From Paludisphaera rhizosphaerae (lineage in GTDB: Bacteria; Planctomycetota; Planctomycetia; Isosphaerales; Isosphaeraceae), in NCBI RefSeq assembly GCF_011065895.1, contig NZ_JAALCR010000001.1:372001-436000 (forward strand): a stretch of 64,000 nucleotides of DNA, in the 5' to 3' direction. The notes under the pieces are model-generated. The model saw only the letters and a list, made by a program, of their open reading frames with translations. It did not search any database and was not told where the DNA came from. Shown in pieces: positions 57,488 through 64,000 of this stretch. A program made the translations under genes and the position numbers. Positions within the stretch are counted from its first letter, which is position 1. Every line of letters starts with the position of its first letter.

Positions 57488-58548
57488 CACTGGACGACCT
57501 GACCAGGACCTCGGGCGAATGGCTCCGCGGCACCGGCCCCGAGAGCGATATCGTGATGTGCTCGCGGATCCGGCTGGCCCGCAACCTGGCCGACTTCCCC
57601 TTCACCAACCGCGCCAGCCGCAGCGAGAAGGCGGGGATCGAGTCGCAGGTCAAGTCGGCCATCGACTCCGCGGGACTGGAGGTCTCGTACTTCGACGTGA
57701 ACTCCATGTCGAACCTCGACCGCCAGTTCCTTGTCGAGCGCCAGATCATCTCCCGCGAACTCGCCGGCGGCGAGGGACCGCGGGGCGTCGCCGTGACGCC
57801 CAAGGAGAACATCTCGATCATGGTCAATGAGGAGGACCACCTCCGCATCCAGTACATGCTCTCGGGCTTCCGCCTCCATGAGGTCTGGGACGAGATCAAC
57901 GCACTGGACGACCAGCTCGAGGACGACATCGCCTACGCCTACAGCTCCTCGCTCGGCTATCTGACCGCTTGCCCGACCAACGTCGGCACCGGGATCCGCG
58001 TCGGCGTCATGCTCCACCTGCCGGGGATCGTCGCCAACAAGCAGATCGACAAGGTCTTCCGCGCCCTCCAGAAGATCAACCTGGCCGTCCGCGGGCTGTA
58101 CGGCGAAGGCTCGCAGGCGTTCGGCGATTTCTATCAGATCTCCAACCAGCAGACCCTCGGCAAGAGCGAGGAGGAGATCATCAAGATGCTCACCGACGTC
58201 GTGCCGCAGGTCCTTCAGTTCGAGCGGTCGGCCCGTCAGGACCTCATCACCGGCCGGCGCCAGCATCTTCACGACCAGGTCAGCCGGGCCTACGGCATCC
58301 TCAAAACGGCCCAGACGATCTCCAGCGAAGAAACCATGCTGCTGCTCTCGAGCGTTCGCATGGGAATTAACCTAGGATTGATTGACGACCTCGCCATCTC
58401 GACGGTCAACGAGCTGTTCATCCAAACCCAGCCGGCCTTCCTTCAGAAGCTCCGGGGAAGCGAGTTGGGCGTCGAGGAGCGGAACGTCGCCCGGGCCTCC
58501 TACCTCCGGAGCCGTCTCTCGAACGGCCGGCCGGTCGAGGACGATTGA
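57484..58548 (+). CDS. mcsB: Protein arginine kinase McsB
   Basis: 354 residues. Phosphagen-kinase marks: VMCSRIRLARNLADFPF, LVERQIISREL, VMVNEEDHLRIQ-like segment (SIMVNEEDHLRIQYMLSGF), LTACPTNVGTGIRVGVMLHL with the catalytic Cys, and ISNQQTLGKSEEEII. It phosphorylates arginines of damaged proteins to mark them for ClpCP. No ctsR or clpC is adjacent, unlike the Firmicutes operon. Confidence 0.95.
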   Translation: MTLDDLTRTSGEWLRGTGPESDIVMCSRIRLARNLADFPFTNRASRSEKAGIESQVKSAIDSAGLEVSYFDVNSMSNLDRQFLVERQIISRELAGGEGPRGVAVTPKENISIMVNEEDHLRIQYMLSGFRLHEVWDEINALDDQLEDDIAYAYSSSLGYLTACPTNVGTGIRVGVMLHLPGIVANKQIDKVFRALQKINLAVRGLYGEGSQAFGDFYQISNQQTLGKSEEEIIKMLTDVVPQVLQFERSARQDLITGRRQHLHDQVSRAYGILKTAQTISSEETMLLLSSVRMGINLGLIDDLAISTVNELFIQTQPAFLQKLRGSELGVEERNVARASYLRSRLSNGRPVEDD

Positions 58549-58573
58549 CCCCCCAGCGCCAAGGACCGCCGTC

Positions 58574-59323
58574 TTGCCATCCTTCAGTTTCGACATCGAT
58601 CCCTACGCGGTCCTCGGAGTCACGGCCGACGCCTCGCTGCAGGAGATCCGCGACGCCTACCGGTCGAAGACCAAGAAATTCCACCCCGACGTCGGCGGCG
58701 AAGACTGGGCCTTCCGCATCCTCGTCCAGTCGTATGAGCTGTTGAGCACCAACCGCGTCGTGCGAGCCACCCGAGGCGACGAGGCCGCGGCCCCTCGTCC
58801 GACCACCGGTTCGCAGCACGCTCACGGAGCGGCCCGACCCCACCGCGAGTCGACGCACAAGGCAGAACCGAAGTCCGAGTCGGTCTATCTCGGGATCGTC
58901 GATTCGGACATTCCCGCACAGCGGCGGGCTGCCGTTGAGCTGCTCTCCGTCCGGTATCTCTGGGAACAGGCGTCCTACCTCTGGCTCGGCCAGAAGTCGT
59001 CGGACGACGACCGGTTCCTGAGCTGCTCGCTCAACGTCTCCTGGCCCGACAGGGCCCAGGGCGTGACCCACCTGGCGTCGTCGGCCGAAGAGTCCGAGAT
59101 CATCGCCTCGCTGGGCGAGGTCTTCGACCACCTCGTGCTGTCGACGCGGGCCGTTAGCTCCCGCAGCATCGTGCATGAGGACGGCTTCGAGGGCTGGCTC
59201 ACCTACTCGAACTTCGACCGGACCTGGAAGGCCGTCCGGACCCTGCAGGAGTCGCTGCACTCCCGCAGGCTGGGCATCCGACAGTGGTCGCGCGACCTGT
59301 TCATCCCCCGCAACTGGAGTTGA
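58574..59323 (+). CDS. J-domain protein
   Basis: 249 residues from a TTG after AAGGACC. The N-terminal J domain (about 7-60) reads DPYAVLGVTADASLQEIRDA and KKFHPDVGGEDWAF with the HPD motif and a closing helix. No G/F, zinc or DnaJ C-terminal domains follow; residues 100-249 hold an unknown helical/strand domain. J proteins stimulate Hsp70. Position after mcsAB links it to protein quality control. Confidence 0.85.
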   Translation: MPSFSFDIDPYAVLGVTADASLQEIRDAYRSKTKKFHPDVGGEDWAFRILVQSYELLSTNRVVRATRGDEAAAPRPTTGSQHAHGAARPHRESTHKAEPKSESVYLGIVDSDIPAQRRAAVELLSVRYLWEQASYLWLGQKSSDDDRFLSCSLNVSWPDRAQGVTHLASSAEESEIIASLGEVFDHLVLSTRAVSSRSIVHEDGFEGWLTYSNFDRTWKAVRTLQESLHSRRLGIRQWSRDLFIPRNWS

Positions 59324-59333
59324 ACCCCGCTGA

Positions 59334-59915
59334 TCAGGGCGGGCTCGTCGGGGGGGCGGCGCCGCGCTTGTCATAGTCGACGTAGGGGTCGTTGGCCTGG
59401 ACCCCTTTCACCTTGGCCAGAATCGGCTCGATGACGACCTCCGGCACGAACTGCTGGAGCGCATCGGCGCCGCCGAACATCGCGACCTGGCGCACGAGCG
59501 AGCTGGAGACGTGTGAGAACTGGCCGTCGGCCATCAGAAAGACGGTCTCGATCTCAGGGTCGAGCCGCTGGTTGGTCAGCGTCATCCCGAACTCGTATTC
59601 CATGTCGGTGAGCGTGCGCAAACCCCGCAGGATCACCCGCGCCCCGATTCGTCGGACGTACTGGACCGTCAACTCCTCGAACGACTCGACGGACACGTTG
59701 TCGAAGGGCTCGACGACCTTCTCCGCCAGCGCGATCCGCTCATCGACGCTGAACAGCGACGTCTTGCTCGGGTGAACGCCGATCCCGACGACCAGGTGCT
59801 CGAAGAGCTGTCGGCCGCGCCGGATCACGTCGAGGTGCCCGAGCGAGATCGGGTCGAAGGTGCCGGTGAAGACGGCCGTTCGGAACGGATCGCAGACGTG
59901 TTCGCTGGGACGCAT
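59334..59915 (-). CDS. coaD: Phosphopantetheine adenylyltransferase
   Basis: 193 residues, ATG with GGAGGAGGG upstream. AVFTGTFDPISLGHLDVIRR (nucleotidyltransferase T/HxGH), ILRGLRTLTDMEYEFGMTLT (RGxR/D-Y-E substrate site) and SHVSSSLVRQVA (ISSTxVR-like). It makes dephospho-CoA. About 30 residues longer than usual at the C-terminus. Its start overlaps the aminotransferase stop (TGATG), so it is the last gene of the minus-strand operon from 61,865. Confidence 0.95.
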   Translation of the reverse strand: MRPSEHVCDPFRTAVFTGTFDPISLGHLDVIRRGRQLFEHLVVGIGVHPSKTSLFSVDERIALAEKVVEPFDNVSVESFEELTVQYVRRIGARVILRGLRTLTDMEYEFGMTLTNQRLDPEIETVFLMADGQFSHVSSSLVRQVAMFGGADALQQFVPEVVIEPILAKVKGVQANDPYVDYDKRGAAPPTSPP

Positions 59916-61069
59916 CAGGCCCTCCTCCCGATCCGAGCGTCGGCCAGAGCGTCGCGGAGCCGCCCCAGGTCGTCGCCGTCGGTGTAAATGTGCGGGCTCA
60001 GCCGCATCCGCCCCCGTCGGCAGGATGCGACGACCTTGCGTTCCCTGAGGAGAGATACGGCCGAATTGGGGTCGACCCCATCGCACTCCGCGACGACGAT
60101 CGCCGAGCGCTCCTCGGTCCGAGGAGATCCCGCGACTCGCCAGCCGGCCTCAACCACGGCTCGACGAACGGCCTCGGCCCGGTCGAGCAGACGTTCCGAC
60201 ACCTCGGATCGTCCGATCTCCGAGAGCAGCCGCATGCTGGCCGCAAAGCCCTGAAGGCCAGGCATGTTGCAAGAGCCCCCCTCCCAGCGCTGGGCGTTGG
60301 GCTTGAGGGTGAAATCAAGGCCTGGCGCGCTGAAGGAGCCAGTCACACTGTGCCAACCGACTCCGAGAGGCCGAAGCCGGTCGATCCACTCGCGGCGGAC
60401 GTAGAGGAAGCCGGCCCCTTCGGGCCCGAGCAGCCACTTGTGGGAGTCCGCCGCCGCGAAGTCGACGGGCGTCCGCCGCACGTCCAGTTCCAGAGGGCCT
60501 AGCCCTTGAATGGCGTCCACGAAGAAGGCCACGCCCCGAGACCGGCAGAGCTCGCCGATAGCGTCCAGGTCGTTGCGAAACCCCGAGGCGAACTCGACGT
60601 GGCTGATCGCCAGGATTCGAGTCCGGTCGTCGATGGCGTCGCGGAGGTCGTCCAGGAGGATTCGGTCGCCCTTTGAAGGAACGAGCCGAGTCTCCACGCC
60701 CCTGTCGGCCAGGTTCATCCAGGGATAGACGTTGGACGGGTACTCCTCGGCGGGGAGCACCACGTTGTCGCCGGACTGCCAGGGAAACCCTTCCGCAACC
60801 AGGCCGATGCCGTGCGTCGTGTTGGCCGCGAAGGCGATCTCGTCAACGTCGGCCTCGATCCAGGCGGCCAGATCTCGGCGGAGTCGTTCGATCCGATCGC
60901 CCCACTCGCCCCAGTGGACGGCTCCGTTCGCCGCCTGGTTCTCGGCCCAGCGCCGGACGGCCTCCGCGGCGCTCCGGGGGATGGGAGCGACCGCCGCGTG
61001 GTCGAAGTATGCCCATTCGCGGGCGATCGGGAACTCGGCCTCCCGAATCGCCCCCCAGTCCGTCGCCAT
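59915..61069 (-). CDS. Class V aminotransferase (cysteine desulfurase/kynureninase-like)
   Basis: 384 residues. YFDHAAVAPIPRSAAEAVRR, FAANTTHGIGLVAEGFPWQS, LAISHVEFASGFRNDLDAIG, VDAIQGLGPLELDV, FAAADSHKWLLGPEGAGFLY with the PLP-binding Lys, and GGSCNMPG. No catalytic Cys loop can be assigned, so it is either a selenocysteine-lyase-like or an isopenicillin-epimerase-like enzyme. Substrate unknown. Confidence 0.88.
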   Translation of the reverse strand: MATDWGAIREAEFPIAREWAYFDHAAVAPIPRSAAEAVRRWAENQAANGAVHWGEWGDRIERLRRDLAAWIEADVDEIAFAANTTHGIGLVAEGFPWQSGDNVVLPAEEYPSNVYPWMNLADRGVETRLVPSKGDRILLDDLRDAIDDRTRILAISHVEFASGFRNDLDAIGELCRSRGVAFFVDAIQGLGPLELDVRRTPVDFAAADSHKWLLGPEGAGFLYVRREWIDRLRPLGVGWHSVTGSFSAPGLDFTLKPNAQRWEGGSCNMPGLQGFAASMRLLSEIGRSEVSERLLDRAEAVRRAVVEAGWRVAGSPRTEERSAIVVAECDGVDPNSAVSLLRERKVVASCRRGRMRLSPHIYTDGDDLGRLRDALADARIGRRA

Positions 61070-61098
61070 GCCGCCCCCTCCGCCGTACTGGGCTCGTC

Positions 61099-61308
61099 TC
61101 AGCGGCGGGCGCTCTTGCCGATGATGAAGACCGCCAGGGCAGCCAGGATGAACGTGCCGGCGTAGCCGTCGAGCGGGCGGCCTTCGGAAGCGCCTTCCTC
61201 GCCGGCTTCCTGCGCCCGAACCACGCCGGCCCCCGAGGAGAGACCCAGGCCGAGAGCAAGCAGTCCAGCGGCGATCGCGCGGGTCCATCGACGTCTCATC
61301 GCATTCAT
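61099..61308 (-). CDS. Mini membrane protein
   Basis: 69 residues. A signal-like N-terminus (RAIAAGLLALGLGLSSGAGV) is followed by an acidic linker and a C-terminal membrane helix (GTFILAALAVFIIGKSARR). Its ATG overlaps the nuclease-like stop (ATGA). Unknown; probably envelope-located. Confidence 0.65.
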   Translation of the reverse strand: MNAMRRRWTRAIAAGLLALGLGLSSGAGVVRAQEAGEEGASEGRPLDGYAGTFILAALAVFIIGKSARR

Positions 61309-61865
61309 CGTTCGCGTTCCTTGACGGGTTTGGGGCGTCGGGGGGACTCGGCGTACATGGGGAGCCATTCGGAGAGCGGACGGACGCGGCGGCGAAACTC
61401 TCGGCGAGCCATCGCGACGGCCTTCCAGGCGGGTCCTCGCGACCGCAGATGAGCCAGATAGTCGTCCAGGCCGACCGCCCAGAACCGATAGTCCAGCCCT
61501 CGGAACGCGAAGGCTCCGGCGTGGGACTCGAGACCGAACTCGAAGGGGACCTCGGCGTAGGCGAAAGCCAGGATCGGACGGAAACCGGGGCCGAACAGGT
61601 CGCCCCAGCGAACCAGCCCGTCGAGGTCGTCGGTCGTCACCCAGTTTTCCCAGTTGCGTCGGCCTCGCCGGTTCTTGGCGCGCTTCCCCTTCACCTCGAC
61701 CACAAGATTCTCCGCGAACCGAGGATACAGCAGGAAGTCAGGGTTTTTCACCCCCTCGTTCCCGAAAATCGCCCGCTTCGCCTCGTCGACCGCGACGCAA
61801 GGCACGCGCAGCGATCGGATGTAGGCCTCGAACGCCGCCTCGTAGTGGTTGGACCGGATCGCCAT
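61305..61865 (-). CDS. HYExAFE-type protein, predicted PD-(D/E)xK nuclease
   Basis: 186 residues. It starts with SNHYEAAFEAYIRSLR, the HYExAFE pattern I recall for a planctomycete family, and continues DFLLYPRFAENLVVEVKGKR, which fits the D...E-x-K core of PD-(D/E)xK nucleases (P-D at about 42-43, EVK near 57-59). No target known. It heads the operon with the mini membrane protein, aminotransferase and coaD. Confidence 0.72.
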   Translation of the reverse strand: MAIRSNHYEAAFEAYIRSLRVPCVAVDEAKRAIFGNEGVKNPDFLLYPRFAENLVVEVKGKRAKNRRGRRNWENWVTTDDLDGLVRWGDLFGPGFRPILAFAYAEVPFEFGLESHAGAFAFRGLDYRFWAVGLDDYLAHLRSRGPAWKAVAMARREFRRRVRPLSEWLPMYAESPRRPKPVKERER

Positions 61866-61895
61866 GACGCGTCCTCGCGGCGGCGGGAGTGAGAG

Positions 61896-62396
61896 TTACG
61901 GCTGAAATCCCAGGGGCGGGGTGACGATCGGCAGCAGCGTCGAGGTCGGTTTGGACTTTTCCTTGGCTTGCCGTCTCGGGGGGAGCAGGGCGTCGGCGTA
62001 CTCCCAGATTTGCTCCGGAGTCTCGAACGCCTTCTCGAAGGACCACTCGTCGTCGTACTCGCAGTCCTTGGTGGTGTATTCGCGGCAGATCTTGGGGCGA
62101 TCCTCGTAGATCGCACATCGGTGGTCGGGGAGCAGATACTGGCAGTCCGACGAGACCAGCAGATACCAGGTCTCGTCATGAACGTAGATCATCGTCTGGC
62201 CGTGGGCGAGATACCATCGAATCGCGTCGAAGTCGTCCCAGGTCGTCGGCTCGTCGATCGGAGTCGAGAAATAACGGCAGCATTTGCCGGTGCAGTAGTC
62301 GCAGAGCGATTCCCCGGGCTTCAATTCGTCGCGCCGGGGTTTACGAGGGAGCGGGAGAAGAGGCGGTTTCGACTTCGTCTTGGGCTTCGTCTTCAA
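61896..62396 (-). CDS. YkgJ-type cysteine-cluster protein (UPF0153-like)
   Basis: 166 residues from a TTG with GGGAGAG upstream; a TTG at 62,462 would add 22. Conserved Cys are in LCDYCTGKCCRYFSTP, SSDCQYLLPDHRCAIYEDRP and KICREYTTKDC, the Fe-S or zinc cluster pattern of YkgJ proteins. The N- and C-terminal ends are Lys/Pro-rich. Role in the family is unclear. Confidence 0.85.
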   Translation of the reverse strand: MKTKPKTKSKPPLLPLPRKPRRDELKPGESLCDYCTGKCCRYFSTPIDEPTTWDDFDAIRWYLAHGQTMIYVHDETWYLLVSSDCQYLLPDHRCAIYEDRPKICREYTTKDCEYDDEWSFEKAFETPEQIWEYADALLPPRRQAKEKSKPTSTLLPIVTPPLGFQP

Positions 62397-62412
62397 CGGC
62401 GGCTCTCCCGGT

Positions 62413-63495
62413 TCAATCCCGGCTGTTCTGGCGGTTGCGGAAGCGGGCGCTGACGCGGACAAGGAAGCGGTTCTCCTCTTCGGTCAGAGCGGCGCGGCCC
62501 TCGCGGTAGAGCTTGTCGAGGATTTCATCCATTCGACGCTCCTCGGCGATCTCCTGCATGATTCGGCGCTGGCGACGCTGGTCCGACCGCCGCCGCCGCC
62601 ACCGCTTCAGGGCGCTCTCGCGGTACGGGCGGACCTTGGCGGCGCTGCTCTCCAGGCTGGTGTAGCCTTCGGAGAAATCATAGCCGAAGACGCCGTCGTC
62701 GAAGTACCCGCCGTCCTCCAGAACGCGCGACTCCGACCGCACCACCAGTTCGATCAGCACGGCCAGCAGGATGATCGTCAGGCCGTCGAGCCGCTGATAG
62801 AGCAGCAGCCGGGCTGCACCAATCACGAACAGGACCGCCGCCGTGGAGCGGGCCGTCCAGGGCGCGACCATGCTGTCCCGCGAAACGCCGACGGAGGTGT
62901 TGGCCAGGAACCAGCGGAAGAGCCGACCGGCGTCGAACGGAAGGGCGGGGAGCAGGTTCGCCAGGAAGATCAGGTAGTTGACGTAACCGAACCAGCCGAC
63001 CAGCCAGGGGGCGGTCATCGCCTCGGCCTTGGTCGTCCCGTTGATCCAGGGAGCGCCGATGTCGGCCTCGCGACTGAACGGATTCCAGGCGAACTGGGCG
63101 TCCCAGCCGAATCCCAGCACGGCGGCGGCGAAGAGGGCCGTGGTTCCGCTGGCGAACGGCCCAGCGAGGACCGCCAGCATGTAGTTCGTGCCCCTTGGCG
63201 GATTGGTCGGACCCGCAAGGCTCCCCAGGGGCCAAAGGTGGACCTCCTCCAGATCGACGTCGGTCAACCAGGCGGTCAGGAGGTGGGCGGCCTCATGAAT
63301 CGCCAGAGCCAGCAGGAAGAGGGCGATCCAGGCGAGGGCCTGGCCCATGCGGAAGCCGAACGACGTCGTCGAATGCTGGAACGCTGCCCCGAGGAGCAGG
63401 GAACCGATGAAGAGGATCAGTGTGATGTGGACCTTGATCGTGGTCCCAAACCACCGCCCTAGACGAATTGGCGACCATGTCAGCAGATCGCTCAT
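62413..63495 (-). CDS. Site-2 protease family intramembrane metalloprotease
   Basis: 360 residues. The zinc motif HEAAH is at residues 67-71 within a hydrophobic segment. NLLPALPFDAGRLFRW carries the third ligand Asp of the conserved N-x2-P-x4-D-x-G box. About five membrane segments, and a charged helical C-terminal tail of some 90 residues. Such rhomboid-like zinc proteases cut membrane-bound regulators; the substrate here is unknown. Its end overlaps the YkgJ gene's possible longer start. Confidence 0.9.
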   Translation of the reverse strand: MSDLLTWSPIRLGRWFGTTIKVHITLILFIGSLLLGAAFQHSTTSFGFRMGQALAWIALFLLALAIHEAAHLLTAWLTDVDLEEVHLWPLGSLAGPTNPPRGTNYMLAVLAGPFASGTTALFAAAVLGFGWDAQFAWNPFSREADIGAPWINGTTKAEAMTAPWLVGWFGYVNYLIFLANLLPALPFDAGRLFRWFLANTSVGVSRDSMVAPWTARSTAAVLFVIGAARLLLYQRLDGLTIILLAVLIELVVRSESRVLEDGGYFDDGVFGYDFSEGYTSLESSAAKVRPYRESALKRWRRRRSDQRRQRRIMQEIAEERRMDEILDKLYREGRAALTEEENRFLVRVSARFRNRQNSRD

Positions 63496-63726
63496 GTGCG
63501 GGGTGCTCGAAAGGTAATTCCGTCCTGCGGGTTGCGTGCCGTCGAGCTAACTCAACTTTAACAGTCCCGTCAAGCAGCGTCGAGGCCGCGCCTTTCAAGG
63601 TGATTGACGTAAACAGTCGACGCCAGCCCCCTTCGATTGAATCTGCATCCGCCATGCCGAGCGAGCTGGTCTTCCTCCTCAACGAGACGATCCGGTTGCA
63701 GGACCGGGAAAGCCGGCCGGCGCCTG

Positions 63727-63735
63727 TGATACACT
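63727..63735 (+). promoter_or_regulatory. Extended -10 promoter (TGnTACACT) of aroB
   Basis: TGATACACT lies 59 bases before the ATG. The -35 is weak. The same TACACT occurs before the integrase gene. Confidence 0.5.
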
Positions 63736-63793
63736 GAGGGAGGCCGGACTCGCCGGCCGTTCATCCAACGTCCGAAGACCAGGCCCAGACCCC

Positions 63794-64000
63794 ATGTCAC
63801 GCAGCGACGAGGCGGCATCCACGACCGTGCCGGTGAGGCTCGGCGAACGCTCCTATGAGATCACCGTCTCCGAAGGAGGATGGGAAGCTCTCCCCGCCCG
63901 ACTGAAAGCGGCGATGGAGCGGACCTGGGCCGGCCGCGGCTGCCGCAAGGCCCTGATCCTGACCGACGACAACGTCGCCGGCCTCCCCTTTCCCGACCGC
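63794..64000 (+). CDS. aroB: 3-dehydroquinate synthase, N-terminal part (cut by window end)
   Basis: 69 residues visible, starting MSRSDEAASTTVPVRLGERS. YEITVSEGGWEALPARLK and KALILTDDNVAGL match the NAD-binding start of AroB, which converts DAHP to 3-dehydroquinate in the shikimate pathway. Continues past 64,000. Confidence 0.85.
   Translation, partial: MSRSDEAASTTVPVRLGERSYEITVSEGGWEALPARLKAAMERTWAGRGCRKALILTDDNVAGLPFPDR

Noticed and set aside
1-64000. CRISPR array, rRNA operon, ordinary tRNA
   Set aside because: No regularly spaced repeats, no rRNA-like sequence and no intact tRNA cloverleaf apart from the tRNA-like part of ssrA.

Overview
The window is GC-rich bacterial DNA that I read as a planctomycete of the order Isosphaerales (Isosphaera/Singulisphaera/Paludisphaera-like). 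The basis is a DUF1559 prepilin-type protein with a C-terminal H-x-x-DG-type end, an FHA-GAF-PP2C phosphatase, a large Trp/Tyr/Gly-rich secreted protein with YXWGXW-like repeats, a FliW-CsrA pair, a two-McsA plus McsB locus and many small unknown exported proteins. This placement is inference from gene content; no rRNA gene is present to prove it.

Region 1 (1 to about 17,570) is the right-hand part of an integrated conjugative or mobilizable element. It runs from a truncated MobF-type relaxase-helicase at the left edge, through a small helix-turn-helix module with tandem palindromic operators, a DUF932 protein, a minus-strand block of very small overlapping genes (including a DNA methyltransferase and a degenerate tRNA-like gene), ParB, a coupling-type ATPase split by an in-frame TGA, a plus-strand block of small membrane proteins with a pentapeptide-repeat protein, an AlpA/excisionase-like protein and an ASCH-like protein, to a tyrosine integrase. 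The integrase abuts the 3' end of the tmRNA gene (ssrA, minus strand, 17,561-17,924), which is the attachment site. The integrase reading frame runs through the junction and ends inside antisense ssrA. The other end of the element lies outside the window.

Region 2 (17,570-64,000) is chromosomal. Main genes: ssrA; an FHA-GAF-PP2C phosphatase; a TrmH-type RNA methylase; a membrane protein fused to a spermidine-synthase-like domain; a TlpA-like thioredoxin; a DUF1559 protein with a transthyretin-like lipoprotein; fliW and csrA, plus a second csrA 15 kb away; a HEAT-sialidase protein; an FHA protein; pfkA; purH; a beta-propeller protein; a RimI-like acetyltransferase; a DUF1571 protein; a metallo-beta-lactamase-fold and metallophosphoesterase pair; a sugar-phosphate isomerase-like protein; a GH15-like enzyme; an MFS transporter flanked by two paralogous small membrane proteins; trpE; mcsA-mcsA-mcsB followed by a J-domain protein; a minus-strand operon with a nuclease-like protein, a mini membrane protein, a class V aminotransferase and coaD; a YkgJ-type cysteine-cluster protein and a site-2 protease; and the start of aroB.

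Non-coding structure of note: two copies of a dispersed palindromic element (24,787 and 27,320), two long intergenic stretches rich in a GAACCCAA-type motif, several strong intrinsic terminators, a perfect 22-bp hairpin at 42,671, and three hairpins inside the element's plus-strand gene block. No CRISPR array, rRNA or ordinary tRNA was seen.
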